Below are positions 31,637-39,517 of a stretch of 64,000 nt of DNA, piece after piece; the stretch's first letter is position 1; every line of letters starts with the position of its first letter. The notes beneath the pieces are model-generated. The model did not search any database. It worked only from the letters and a program-made list of their open reading frames with translations, and was not told where the DNA came from. The position numbers and the translations under genes are program-made. The stretch lies in the NCBI GenBank assembly GCA_964559835.1, contig CAZLJE010000028.1:1-64000 (forward strand), written 5' to 3'. This stretch comes from DAISJI01 sp964559835. GTDB lineage: Bacteria > Acidobacteriota > Terriglobia > Terriglobales > Acidobacteriaceae.

Positions 31637-33187
31637 ATGCTGCAGCAAACGTTCATTCACATTCCCGGCATCGGTCGCCAAACCGAGCACGACATGTGGG
31701 AGAGCGGGATTCGCAGCTGGGATGACGCGGACCGATTCGAAAAACGGTTCGGCGTCCTCGGCGCACGCTTGCAGAAGCGCCTTGACGACTACCTTCCGCT
31801 TTCACGTCAGGCAATCAAGAGCAAGAATGCCGCCTTCTTTCAGCGCCTGAGTGCTCTTGGCGAGGCTTGGCGCGTTTTCCCTGAGTTCTCTGACGAGTGC
31901 GTTTATCTCGATATCGAGACGACGGGTTTGTCCACTGTCTTCGACTCTGTGACTCTGGTTGGGCTCTACGACGGCCGCCGTTACAACGTCTTCATCCAAG
32001 ACCGGAATATGGATGCGCTTGCCGAGGCGCTAAAGAAATACTCGGTGGTCGTCACCTTCAACGGGGCTGGCTTCGATCTCCGCTTTCTGCGTTCAGCATT
32101 TCCAGGAATCGAACTGCCACCAGTCCATATTGATCTGCGGTGGGTTTCCCGACGGCTCGGTTACAAAGGCGGGTTGAAAGAAGTCGAGCCGCGTTTTGGC
32201 CTACACCGGGACGCTTCGATAGCAGATGTATCTGGTTTCGATGCGACTGTTCTCTGGGCAAAGCATCTGCGCGGGGATAAAGGTGCGCTCGCGAAGCTCG
32301 TGGAGTACAACACTGCCGATGTCGTTCATCTGAAGGCGATGATGGAGATCTGCTACGACAAGCTCTCGCAGCAAACGGCATCGTTCTTGAAGAAGTCGAT
32401 TGCTCCGGTGTTCACAGGCGTCGCGGAACTTCCGAAGCGACCGCGTGTATCTGCTGTGCGCGCCGTGACAAAAACTCAATCGGGAAGTGAGATTGTCTCG
32501 AAGCTCCTCCAGAGAGTCTCCGCTAGTGGTCGGGCACCGCGAATCGTCGGAATTGATCTGACTGGTAGCGAGAAAAGAGCCACGGGATGGGCACTGCTTG
32601 ATGGTTCGGATGCGTCCACACTCTCTTTGCGGACGGACGAGGCTCTCATTGGCGAGACGGTCGCGGCCAAGCCGGACATCGTCTCCATTGATTCGCCCTT
32701 ATCCCTACCAGAAGGCGTCGTTGATCCGGAGAATGTCGGCGAGTACCCGATCTACCGAAAATGCGAGCTTGCGCTGAAGCGCATGGGTATCTCAGTGTTC
32801 TGGTGCCTCCTGCCGACAATGAAATGTCTCACGACTCGCGGTATGCGGCTCGCAAGCGAATTGCGCAAGCGGGGGCTGACCGTCATTGAGAGTTACCCCG
32901 GGGCGGCTCAGGACTTGCTCGGAATTCCGCGCAAGGGCGCAAGCCTGGATGAACTCAAGAAAGGCATGGGCCGCATTGGCATTACCGGCGCGTACCTCAC
33001 CGAAAAGGTCACGCACGACGAGGTAGACGCAATCACGTCCGCGCTCGTCGGTCTCTTCTATTTGGCGGATGACTACATTGGTTTGGGAACGCCAACCGAG
33101 GATTACCTGATCGTCCCGCGCTCACCAAGCATCAATTACGCGAAGCTGGCTGAGATCATCCATTCGACCGGGCTCGACGAAGTCTGA
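31637..33187 (+). CDS. YprB-like DEDD exonuclease fused to a DUF429 nuclease-like domain
   Basis: A 516-aa two-domain protein. Residues about 5-50 (HIPGIGRQTEHDMWESGIRSW) and 85-245 match the YprB type of RNase H-fold 3'-5' exonuclease: YLDIETTGL (D92, E94), VVTFNGAGFDLRF (N142, D147) and YNTADVVHL (D228). Residues about 302-495 match DUF429, another RNase H-like family: VGIDLTGSEKRATGWALL (D307), IVSIDSPLSLP (D352), IESYPGAAQDLLGIPRKG (E418) and DEVDAITSALVG (D461, E462, D464). Both sets of acidic residues look complete. The fusion would act on nucleic acid. First gene of the operon, AAAGGTGG ribosome site, 9 bp from the kinase gene. Confidence 0.8.
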   Translation: MLQQTFIHIPGIGRQTEHDMWESGIRSWDDADRFEKRFGVLGARLQKRLDDYLPLSRQAIKSKNAAFFQRLSALGEAWRVFPEFSDECVYLDIETTGLSTVFDSVTLVGLYDGRRYNVFIQDRNMDALAEALKKYSVVVTFNGAGFDLRFLRSAFPGIELPPVHIDLRWVSRRLGYKGGLKEVEPRFGLHRDASIADVSGFDATVLWAKHLRGDKGALAKLVEYNTADVVHLKAMMEICYDKLSQQTASFLKKSIAPVFTGVAELPKRPRVSAVRAVTKTQSGSEIVSKLLQRVSASGRAPRIVGIDLTGSEKRATGWALLDGSDASTLSLRTDEALIGETVAAKPDIVSIDSPLSLPEGVVDPENVGEYPIYRKCELALKRMGISVFWCLLPTMKCLTTRGMRLASELRKRGLTVIESYPGAAQDLLGIPRKGASLDELKKGMGRIGITGAYLTEKVTHDEVDAITSALVGLFYLADDYIGLGTPTEDYLIVPRSPSINYAKLAEIIHSTGLDEV

Positions 33188-33196
33188 GTCGGTACA

Positions 33197-33757
33197 ATGC
33201 TCGGCATGAATGATCGGGTGCGGCTGGTGATTGGCGTCGCGGGTCGTATTGGCTCTGGCAAAACCGTGGTCGCACGCTACCTGGCTGACCGCCATGGGTT
33301 CGAATATCTCCGCTACAGTATCGTGCTGGCCGACTGGTACAAAGAAGATCCTGAAGCAAAGATGCGGCTGCAAACCGTGGGGTGGGAAGTGATGTCGGGA
33401 GAAGGCCAGCTGGAATTGAATCGACGTTTGATTTCCCGTATCGATCCTGCATACGACTGCGCCGTCGATGGTCTTCGCCATCCGATTGATTTCGAAAGCC
33501 TGAAGAATGCATTTGCTAACTCGTTCTTCTTGGTTTACATAGATACGCTCCACGAAATTCGCTTCGAACGGTTGCGCAACCGGTACGCAACATACGAGGA
33601 ATTCCTCGCCGCCGATTCGCATCCCGTTGAATCACACATTCAGGAGTTGGTTCCACTTGCATCGGCGACGCTTAACGGCGCCGCGCCGATGGGCGAGCTT
33701 GGTCCACAGGTCGACCAGCTTGTGCGCGATTTCCGCGTGCGGTCGGAGGGTTTGTGA
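33197..33757 (+). CDS. P-loop nucleotide kinase-like protein
   Basis: The 186-aa product has a Walker A GRIGSGKT (residues 16-23) in an adenylate/dNMP-kinase-like context, then VDGLRHPIDFESLK and VYIDTLHEIRFERLRNR, typical of the lid and R-rich region of nucleotide or dephospho-CoA kinase-like folds (also UPF0200-like). It most likely phosphorylates a nucleoside monophosphate. The start may be ATG 33197 or ATG 33206. Its stop overlaps the next gene's GTG start by 4 nt (GTGA), so it is translationally coupled to the synthetase. A kinase for the product of the synthetase is an inference from this coupling. Confidence 0.7.
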   Translation: MLGMNDRVRLVIGVAGRIGSGKTVVARYLADRHGFEYLRYSIVLADWYKEDPEAKMRLQTVGWEVMSGEGQLELNRRLISRIDPAYDCAVDGLRHPIDFESLKNAFANSFFLVYIDTLHEIRFERLRNRYATYEEFLAADSHPVESHIQELVPLASATLNGAAPMGELGPQVDQLVRDFRVRSEGL

Positions 33758-34839
33758 GTGTCTGGGTCGTTGTCGGCGGCCAATACGGGTCGGAGGGAAA
33801 AGGAAAAATCTCGGCTATCATCACTCTTCGGGAAGAGATAGATTTATGTGTTCGGTGCGGCGGCCCGAATTCCGGGCATTCATTCGATGATCTAGACGGA
33901 ACACGAAGGCTTGTCCGCCAAGTCCCAACAGGATTTGTTAGGTCGCGAACCCGCTTGTTGATACCTGCGGGCGGTTTAGTAGATCTCGACGTTCTCGAAC
34001 AAGAATTATCGTTCTTGCGGCTTGGTCCGGATCGCGTTGGCATTGACGCGCGGGCAATAGTAATCGAATCATTCGATAAGCAAAACGAGCGTGAACTCAA
34101 ACTATCAGAGCGCCTCAGCTCAACTCTGTGCGGCGTCGGGGCGGCACAATCACGGCGGGTTTTGAGAGATAAGACGGTTCGTCGCATCGAGAACATCGTC
34201 CGAGACGCCCGTTGGATTGCGCCGTACGTAACCGACGCCGCGTCAGAAATTCACGAAGCGATCGGAACGGGCAAGCGTGTCTTGGTCGAGGGTACGCAAG
34301 GATTTGGATTGTCTGTGTACCACTCGCAGCATTACCCATGCGCCACGTCTCGAGATACAACTGCGGCAGCTTTCTTGAGCGAGGTGGGCGTCGGCCCGCT
34401 CTGTGTCAACCACGTCGTGGTCGTCTTTCGAACTTTTCCGATACGCGTTGCAGGAAGACAGGCAGGACCTCTTATCAACGAGATTTCGTGGGCTGACGTG
34501 CAGGCAGAATGCGGCGCTCCTCACACAATCGATGAGATGACCAGCGTGACGCAAAAGGTCCGACGCGTTGGCAGGTTTGATTGGGAACTTGCAAAATGCG
34601 CAGCTAGGTATAACCATCCAACAGAACTCGCGATCAACGGGATCGATTACTTGGAGTTCAAGAACCGCAGCGTGCATGCCCGTGAAAATCTCACTTCCAA
34701 AGCTCGTTTGTTCATTAATAGGCTCGAACGCGAAACCGGAGTCCCCGTGAAATATTGTGGCACCGGGCCAGGGTTACAAGATGTTGTCGAGTTATCGGAA
34801 CGAGTCGTTCGCATCGTCAGTCACGCTGGCGGATACTGA
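33754..34839 (+). CDS. PurZ-like adenylosuccinate synthetase homologue
   Basis: The 361-aa product is clearly in the adenylosuccinate synthetase family: VVVGGQYGSEGKGK, GGPNSGHSF (H42), QVPTGFVR, VLVEGTQGFGLSVYHSQHYP, TSVTQKVRRVGRFD (aspartate loop) and CGTGPGLQDVV. It is shorter than bacterial PurA (about 430 aa). The P-loop reads GSEGKGK, so Ser13 replaces the Asp13 that serves as general base on IMP in PurA. The same Asp-to-Ser change is what I recall for phage PurZ, which joins Asp to dGMP to start 2-aminoadenine synthesis. The substrate here is unproven. GTG start overlapping the kinase stop; codon use is AT-richer than the chromosome. Confidence 0.82.
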   Translation: MSVWVVVGGQYGSEGKGKISAIITLREEIDLCVRCGGPNSGHSFDDLDGTRRLVRQVPTGFVRSRTRLLIPAGGLVDLDVLEQELSFLRLGPDRVGIDARAIVIESFDKQNERELKLSERLSSTLCGVGAAQSRRVLRDKTVRRIENIVRDARWIAPYVTDAASEIHEAIGTGKRVLVEGTQGFGLSVYHSQHYPCATSRDTTAAAFLSEVGVGPLCVNHVVVVFRTFPIRVAGRQAGPLINEISWADVQAECGAPHTIDEMTSVTQKVRRVGRFDWELAKCAARYNHPTELAINGIDYLEFKNRSVHARENLTSKARLFINRLERETGVPVKYCGTGPGLQDVVELSERVVRIVSHAGGY

Positions 34840-34850
34840 CATACTGACAT

Positions 34851-35903
34851 ATGGATCTTCGCAAGGAAGCTCAGAGTCGGTTTAAAGAAACCATCCGGAA
34901 AGCGATTGCCGCTAATCCAATCACTGCGGGAGCTCGCCGCGACATAGAGCGCGATTATCTTGCATCGCTTCCGGACATTCCTTTTGATCCAACCCGTGCC
35001 AGGGGAGTTCTCCTCGCAGATGAAATCGAGCATTTCGCAATCAACTACAAGCTCATTGATCCTTTTGAACCGGAGAAGAAAAAGCTCAGAGCTGCTGGTT
35101 ACGAGCTGTCAGTTGGAGGCGTCTACGCGAAGGCCGGTGAAATAATTGAGCTCCCCGACAAAGTCGGCCGTGACGAAATCCTTGTTCAGCCATTTGAAGT
35201 TGTCATCATTCAGACTCTTGAGCGATTGAACATGCCGGATTTCATGATTGCAAGATGGAATGTTGCTGTTGGGCAGGCTTATCAAGGTTTCCTTTGGGTG
35301 GGGGCTGCTCAAGTCGATCCTGGTTTTAAGGGGTACCTCTGCTGTCCGATATACAACCTGTCCGACAAGCCGCGAACGTTGAGACGTGGACAATCACTCG
35401 CTGTGATTGACTTCGTCTGGACAACAGCGCCAACGAAGCGAAGTTCCGAGTTTCGATTCAAGTCGTTGGAACGAAAGCGCATTCTATTTGAGGATTACGA
35501 TCCTAAGTCTCTGACAAGCGCTCTTACTACTCACGCTCAAGAACGCCTCAATCGGATGGAAAAGGAAGTCGCTGAATTGCGAAGCACCGTCTTCAGTTCC
35601 ATCACCGTCATTCTAACGGCCTTGGGTGCGCTGGTAACGGCCTTAGCTTTGTTCGTTTCGAAACAATATCCAGAGGCGCTGACGAGGTTCTCACCTCCCC
35701 TGCTTGTGTCGCTTGCGGCTCTAATAGTCGCATTCGCTGGCGTTATCGTCAGTGTTACGCGCCATTCATGGGTCCGGTATGCGTTGTTTGCTTTGGTGCT
35801 GATAGGAATCGGATTTTTCTTGTGGTGGTATTCGAGTACTTACCCGCTCAGTCCTTACTCGGGTGCGTCAGGATTGCTGCTCGACCCTGGACGAAACCAG
35901 TAA
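34851..35903 (+). CDS. inactive dCTP-deaminase-like domain fused to three membrane helices
   Basis: A 350-aa protein. Residues about 50-195 have the DCD/dUTPase fold: AAGYELSVGG, ILVQPFEVVIIQTLERLNMPDFMIARW, VDPGFKGYL (D156) and YNLSDKPRTLRRGQSLAVIDF. Aligned by eye to E. coli Dcd, the catalytic Glu of GxIVLEFYN is replaced by Pro166 (GYLCCPIYN), and the RSSLAR substrate motif is RWNVAV. It is therefore unlikely to deaminate dCTP. A coiled coil (222-246) leads to three TM helices (about 248-270, 282-302, 308-327). A nucleotide sensor driving a membrane effector is the best guess. Last gene of the operon, 11 bp after the synthetase. Confidence 0.75.
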   Translation: MDLRKEAQSRFKETIRKAIAANPITAGARRDIERDYLASLPDIPFDPTRARGVLLADEIEHFAINYKLIDPFEPEKKKLRAAGYELSVGGVYAKAGEIIELPDKVGRDEILVQPFEVVIIQTLERLNMPDFMIARWNVAVGQAYQGFLWVGAAQVDPGFKGYLCCPIYNLSDKPRTLRRGQSLAVIDFVWTTAPTKRSSEFRFKSLERKRILFEDYDPKSLTSALTTHAQERLNRMEKEVAELRSTVFSSITVILTALGALVTALALFVSKQYPEALTRFSPPLLVSLAALIVAFAGVIVSVTRHSWVRYALFALVLIGIGFFLWWYSSTYPLSPYSGASGLLLDPGRNQ

Positions 35904-36159
35904 ATTAACGTCCGACCCGAAGCTTGACACCGGTCCATAGCGAACAATACGTTATCTTCGAGACCCTTTCCCTCTTGAGTTTCATTCTCGTCGGCGTACT
36001 GGTCATTGCAGCGGAGTGGCATGTTGCCATCAAAATCTGGCACCTGCTGTTTGCATAAATTCGCGTTGTGACATGCGTATCCGGCGTATTGTCTCGATGA
36101 AGAAAAGCGCGACTCTCGCCGCGCCCTACCGTCCATCTTGCCTCGGGCCTCGTGCCTCC
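35904..36159. other. intergenic, right edge of the island
   Basis: No terminator stem or integrase attachment site is visible. A 44-codon open stretch from a TTG ending in a hydrophobic AAEWHVAIKIWHLLFA at about 36057 has no other support. Heptamers TTGCCTC, GGGCCTC, GTGCCTC at 36138-36158 mark the return of chromosomal repeats, just after the parB stop. Confidence 0.5.
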
Positions 36160-37170
36160 CTATTTCCCCAGCGCATCCACGATCCGGTCGAAGTCTTCCA
36201 GGGTCTTGTACTCGATGACGACCTTTCCCTTGCCGCCTTTGTCGACGATGCTGACCTTGGTTCCCAGCGCGGCCATTAACTGACGCTCGGCTTCTTTCAC
36301 GTTCGGGTCGCGGAGCTTTTTCGCGGGCTCCTCGCCGGTGACTTCCTTCACCGTGTGGTCCCACATGTGCCGCTTGGCCAGCTCTTCCGTCTGGCGCACC
36401 GACAGCTGGTGTTGGATCACCTGCGCCAGCACCAGGTCGATCGCATCTTTATCGGGCAGGCCCATCAGCACCTTGGCGTGTCCGAAGCTCAGCTTGCCGA
36501 CGGCGAGGAATCCCTGCGCGTCGGGGGGCAGCTTCAGCAGGCGCATGTGGTTGGCGACGGTCGCGCGCTCTTTCCCCGTGCGCACCGAGATCTGCTCCTG
36601 CGTCAGGCCGAAGTCGTTGGCCAGGCGCGCGAAGGCGTACGCCATCTCCATCGGGTTCAGGTCCTCGCGCTGCAGGTTCTCGATGAGCGACAGCTCCGCC
36701 GCCTGCTCGTTCGAAACTTTCCGCACGAGCGCGGGGACGGTCTCGCGGCCCGCCAGCTTCGAGGCCAGCCAGCGCCGCTCGCCCGCGATGAGCTGGTACT
36801 TGACCTTCGCACTCTCGACGTGCGGCCGCTGGTGTCCGCCCCAGATCGCGACCTCGACCGGGTCGAGCTGCTCCTCGGGGACCTCCTGCTGGTAGCGCAC
36901 GATGCCGGCGGTGACCTCGCGCACGACGATCGGCTGCATCACGCCGCTGACGCGGATCGACGCCGCCAGCTCCTGCAGCTTTTCACTGTCGTTGTGCCGC
37001 CGCGGCTGGTAGGGGCTGGGCTCGATCTCGTCGAGACGGATCTCCTGCACGCCCTCGCCCGGGACCTCTTTGATGACTTCGCGCACGACCGGCGCCGTCT
37101 GCCGGGCGGCGGGGATCAGCGATTCCAGGCCGCGGCCTAATGCTCTTTTTTTGTCCATGATCGTCGTCAT
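36160..37170 (-). CDS. parB: chromosome-partitioning protein ParB
   Basis: ParB binds parS, loads as a CTP-driven clamp and works with ParA to segregate origins. The 336-aa product begins with the conserved ALGRGLESLIP, has EIRLDEIEPSPYQPRR, LQELAASIRVSGVMQPIVVREV, GERRWLASKLAG and NLQREDLNPMEMAYAFARL, and the HTH LTQEQISVRTGKERATVANHMRLLKLP. Between VVREV and YQLIAGERRW it has an insert of about 30 residues (RYQQEVPEEQLDPVEVAIWGG) not usual in the CTP-binding pocket region. MDKKRALGRG at 37158 may be the true start. Same strand as parA, separated by heptamer repeats. Confidence 0.95.
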   Translation of the reverse strand: MTTIMDKKRALGRGLESLIPAARQTAPVVREVIKEVPGEGVQEIRLDEIEPSPYQPRRHNDSEKLQELAASIRVSGVMQPIVVREVTAGIVRYQQEVPEEQLDPVEVAIWGGHQRPHVESAKVKYQLIAGERRWLASKLAGRETVPALVRKVSNEQAAELSLIENLQREDLNPMEMAYAFARLANDFGLTQEQISVRTGKERATVANHMRLLKLPPDAQGFLAVGKLSFGHAKVLMGLPDKDAIDLVLAQVIQHQLSVRQTEELAKRHMWDHTVKEVTGEEPAKKLRDPNVKEAERQLMAALGTKVSIVDKGGKGKVVIEYKTLEDFDRIVDALGK

Positions 37171-37190
37171 CGCGTTGCCAGAGCTTCCTA

Positions 37191-37255
37191 TTACTTATTA
37201 CTCATTACTTATTACTGCCCGACAACGAGTAATAAGTATTAAGTAATAAGAAATA
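37191..37255. repeat. inverted pair of heptamer arrays between parB and parA
   Basis: TTACTTA, TTACTCA, TTACTTA, TTACTGC (37191-37218) and AGTAATA, AGTATTA, AGTAATA, AGAAATA (37228-37255): the arms are complementary and could form a hairpin within the parA-parB message. Confidence 0.8.
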
Positions 37256-37262
37256 TATCGTG

Positions 37263-38075
37263 TCACGATACAATCTCTTCGACTGCCGCGGCCCGCGCTC
37301 CTCGTGCCGCGACCCGGTCCCGCGTCATGATCTCTTTCGCGAGCTTGATGTACGCCTCCGCGCCGCGGCTGCGCGCGTCGTACAACAGCGCCGGCTTGCC
37401 GTAGCTCGGCGCTTCGGCGAGGCGTACGTTGCGCGGAATGGTCGTCGTGCACAACTTGTCGCCGAAATGGTTCTTCAATTCCGACGCAACCTGCTGCGCG
37501 AGATTCGTGCGGTCGTCGTACATCGTCAGCACGACGCCCTCGACGTACAGCGACGGATTGAACGTCTCGCGGATCCGGCTGACCGTGTCGAGCAATTCGC
37601 TGACGCCTTCGAGCGCAAAGTATTCCGCCTGCATCGGGATCAAAACGGTGTCGGCGGCGACGAGCGCGTTCAGCGTCAGCAGATCCAGCGCCGGAGGACA
37701 ATCCAGAACGGTGAACTGATATTTTTCGCGCGCGCCGTTCAGCGCGTTGCGCAGCCGGAATTCCCTGCCCTCGGCTTCGACCAGCTCGATGTTGGCGCCG
37801 ATCAGGTTCTTGTGCGCCGGGACGATCCAAAGCTGTTCCAGAGCTGTCGGCTGAAGCGCCTGCTCCAAAGACGAGTTCCCGACCAGCAAGTCGTATGTAT
37901 TGAGGCGCTCGGGATCGCGGACCAGTCCGAGGCCGCTGGTCGAATTGGACTGGGGGTCGCAATCTACCAACAGGGTCTCTACTTCGGCGGCGGCAAACGA
38001 CGCGGCAAGATTGATGGCGGTCGTAGTTTTACCCACGCCACCTTTTTGATTGGCTACGGCTATGACCCGTCCCAT
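37263..38075 (-). CDS. parA: chromosome-partitioning ATPase ParA (Soj)
   Basis: The 270-aa product from MGRVIAVANQKGGVGKTT has the deviant Walker A (residues 11-18), VDCDPQSNSTSG (Walker A-prime), FTVLDCPPALDLLTLNAL (Walker B) and TIPRNVRLAEAPSYG, all typical of chromosomal ParA/Soj. The open frame runs 51 codons upstream, but that part crosses a parS site and has no family match. It is a cytoplasmic ATPase that positions ParB-parS complexes on the nucleoid. Confidence 0.95.
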   Translation of the reverse strand: MGRVIAVANQKGGVGKTTTAINLAASFAAAEVETLLVDCDPQSNSTSGLGLVRDPERLNTYDLLVGNSSLEQALQPTALEQLWIVPAHKNLIGANIELVEAEGREFRLRNALNGAREKYQFTVLDCPPALDLLTLNALVAADTVLIPMQAEYFALEGVSELLDTVSRIRETFNPSLYVEGVVLTMYDDRTNLAQQVASELKNHFGDKLCTTTIPRNVRLAEAPSYGKPALLYDARSRGAEAYIKLAKEIMTRDRVAARGARAAAVEEIVS

Positions 38076-38150
38076 GATTTGTCCAGAGAATCGCCGGAAC
38101 AAGAGTAGCGGTTCGGCGGGGGCGGCGCAATGAGGGATGGGCGGTTTGAA

Positions 38151-38170
38151 ATTGTTCCACGTGGAACAAT
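38151..38170. promoter_or_regulatory. parS centromere site 1
   Basis: ATTGTTCCACGTGGAACAAT is a perfect 20-bp palindrome containing the ParB-binding TGTTCCACGTGGAACA. It lies upstream of parA. Confidence 0.93.
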
Positions 38171-38209
38171 CTGTGGAAAACGTATGGATAGCTGTTCTAA
38201 AACCGGCAG

Positions 38210-38229
38210 ATTGTTCCACGTGGAACAAT
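38210..38229. promoter_or_regulatory. parS centromere site 2
   Basis: Identical 20-bp palindrome 59 bp from site 1. Both copies are followed by CTGTGGAAAA, so a 30-bp unit is directly repeated. Confidence 0.93.
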
Positions 38230-38257
38230 CTGTGGAAAAGACGTAAGATGCCGGGCT

Positions 38258-39517
38258 ATGGCGACCAAGACATTAGCTACGCCGATTCAAGAAGATACGA
38301 CTCTCAGGCCCGGAGCGGCTTCTAATCGGCTGATTTCATTGGATATCTTTCGCGGGCTGACGATTGCCGGGATGATCCTGGTCAACAATCCCGGCGATTG
38401 GGGGCACGTTTACTGGCCGCTGGAACATGCGGAATGGAATGGCTGGACGCCCACCGACCTGATCTTCCCCTTCTTTTTGTTCATCGTAGGTATCTCGATG
38501 CACTTGTCATTCGAGAGCCGACGGGCGAAGGGGGCGAGCCGCGGCGCGCTCATGAAGCACGCGGCGAGGAGGGCGGTCATCATCTATGGCATTGGGCTGT
38601 TCCTGGCGGCGTTCCCGAAGTTTGATATTCACACCGTCCGATTTGCCGGAGTGCTCTCCAGAATTGCGGTCGTGTACCTGGTGGCGTCGGGAATTGTGCT
38701 GTACACGGGAAAGAAGGCTTGGGCCGGAATTACGGCGGGGCTGCTGGTCGGATACTGGCTGCTGATGACCAGGGTACCGGGATTCGACCTGACGATGGAT
38801 GGGAACCTGGCGGCGTGGCTGGACAAGAAAGTCATGTACGAGCACCTGTGGGTGGCGCACCGGTTCGATCCGGAAGGGATCCTGAGCACGCTGCCGGCGA
38901 TTGCGACGTGTCTGCTGGGAGTGTTCGGCGGAGTTTGGCTGAAGAACCCTCACCACGGTGGACACAGAGGAACACAGAGGAAAGCGGTCGGAATGTTTGT
39001 GGCGGGGATTGTCGGACTGGTCGCCGGGAAATTATGGGGGCTGGTGTTTCCGATCAACAAGAATCTGTGGACCAGTTCGTACGTGCTGTTTACGGCGGGG
39101 TTCGCGCTGGTAATCTTCGCAATTCTCTATTATGCGGTGGAGCGCAAGACTGCGGCAGCCGAGGGCGGCTGCCGCGCCGCGATTTCCAGTAACGCTGGGA
39201 GCAGCCCCGGCGATGGCGCCGGGGCCCACCAATCTCAGAAGATGACTGTGCCGTGGTGGGGACGTCCGTTCGTGTGGTACGGATCGAATGCGATCGTGGC
39301 GTACGCCGCGTCGAGCTTTGTGGGGAAGGCGTCGGTCGTGTTCCATACCACGTGGAACAATGAGCGGGTGACGTGGAAGACGATGCTGTACGAGAGATTC
39401 TTCGCGCCGCACGCATCTCCGTACCACGCTTCGCTGCTGTGGGCACTCGCTTATGTATTAACTTTCCTGGTGCTGGTGTGGATAATGTATCGCAAGGCGA
39501 TATTTATCAAGATCTAG
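38258..39517 (+). CDS. DUF5009 / heparan-alpha-glucosaminide acetyltransferase-like membrane protein
   Basis: The 419-aa protein has many membrane helices and the family blocks RLISLDIFRGLTIAGMILVNNPGDW, GWTPTDLIFPFFLFIVGISMHLSF, LSRIAVVYLVASGIVLYTGKKAW, GILSTLPAIATCLLGVFGG and FVWYGSNAIVAYAASSFVGK. Relatives move acetyl groups across a membrane to sugars (lysosomal HGSNAT) or act as YeiB-like proteins. Two hydrophilic stretches are in-frame copies of interspersed repeats: about 231-242 (HHGGHRGTQRKA) and about 298-323 (AAAEGGCRAAISS to AGAHQ). They fall in loops between helices, so the protein may still fold. A degenerate parS lies inside its 3' part. Confidence 0.85.
   Translation: MATKTLATPIQEDTTLRPGAASNRLISLDIFRGLTIAGMILVNNPGDWGHVYWPLEHAEWNGWTPTDLIFPFFLFIVGISMHLSFESRRAKGASRGALMKHAARRAVIIYGIGLFLAAFPKFDIHTVRFAGVLSRIAVVYLVASGIVLYTGKKAWAGITAGLLVGYWLLMTRVPGFDLTMDGNLAAWLDKKVMYEHLWVAHRFDPEGILSTLPAIATCLLGVFGGVWLKNPHHGGHRGTQRKAVGMFVAGIVGLVAGKLWGLVFPINKNLWTSSYVLFTAGFALVIFAILYYAVERKTAAAEGGCRAAISSNAGSSPGDGAGAHQSQKMTVPWWGRPFVWYGSNAIVAYAASSFVGKASVVFHTTWNNERVTWKTMLYERFFAPHASPYHASLLWALAYVLTFLVLVWIMYRKAIFIKI
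38950..38984. repeat. CACGGTGGACACAGAGG-type repeat inside the acyltransferase gene
   Basis: Copy of the 9-10-mer family also found in pnkp (42664), before the first ADOP gene (45012) and at 56652 and 63330. Here it is translated in a loop. Confidence 0.8.
39152..39228. repeat. GCGGCAGCCGAGGGCGGCTG...GCCCCGGCG...GCGCCGGGGC element inside the acyltransferase gene
   Basis: Composite of two palindromes separated by about 25 bp. A second copy with the same order and spacing lies between genes at 53181-53256. Confidence 0.85.
39344..39359. promoter_or_regulatory. degenerate parS inside a coding region
   Basis: CATACCACGTGGAACA matches 13 of 16 parS positions, the right half perfectly and the left half poorly. 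It is coding for the acyltransferase-like protein, so binding is uncertain. Confidence 0.4.

Noticed and set aside
33754..34839. Housekeeping purA
   Set aside because: Too short for bacterial PurA, Ser13 for the catalytic Asp13, and it sits in an island operon; a separate purA is expected elsewhere.
34851..35903. Naming the island's last gene dcd
   Set aside because: The catalytic Glu and the RSSLAR motif are replaced and a membrane tail is present, so a working dCTP deaminase is unlikely.
31140..35903. Island as a prophage remnant
   Set aside because: No integrase, capsid, tail, lysis gene or attachment repeat is visible; the gene set is a compact operon with its own regulator.
35904..36060. 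44-codon open stretch ending in a hydrophobic tail
   Set aside because: TTG start without a ribosome site and no sign of conservation; left as part of the gap.
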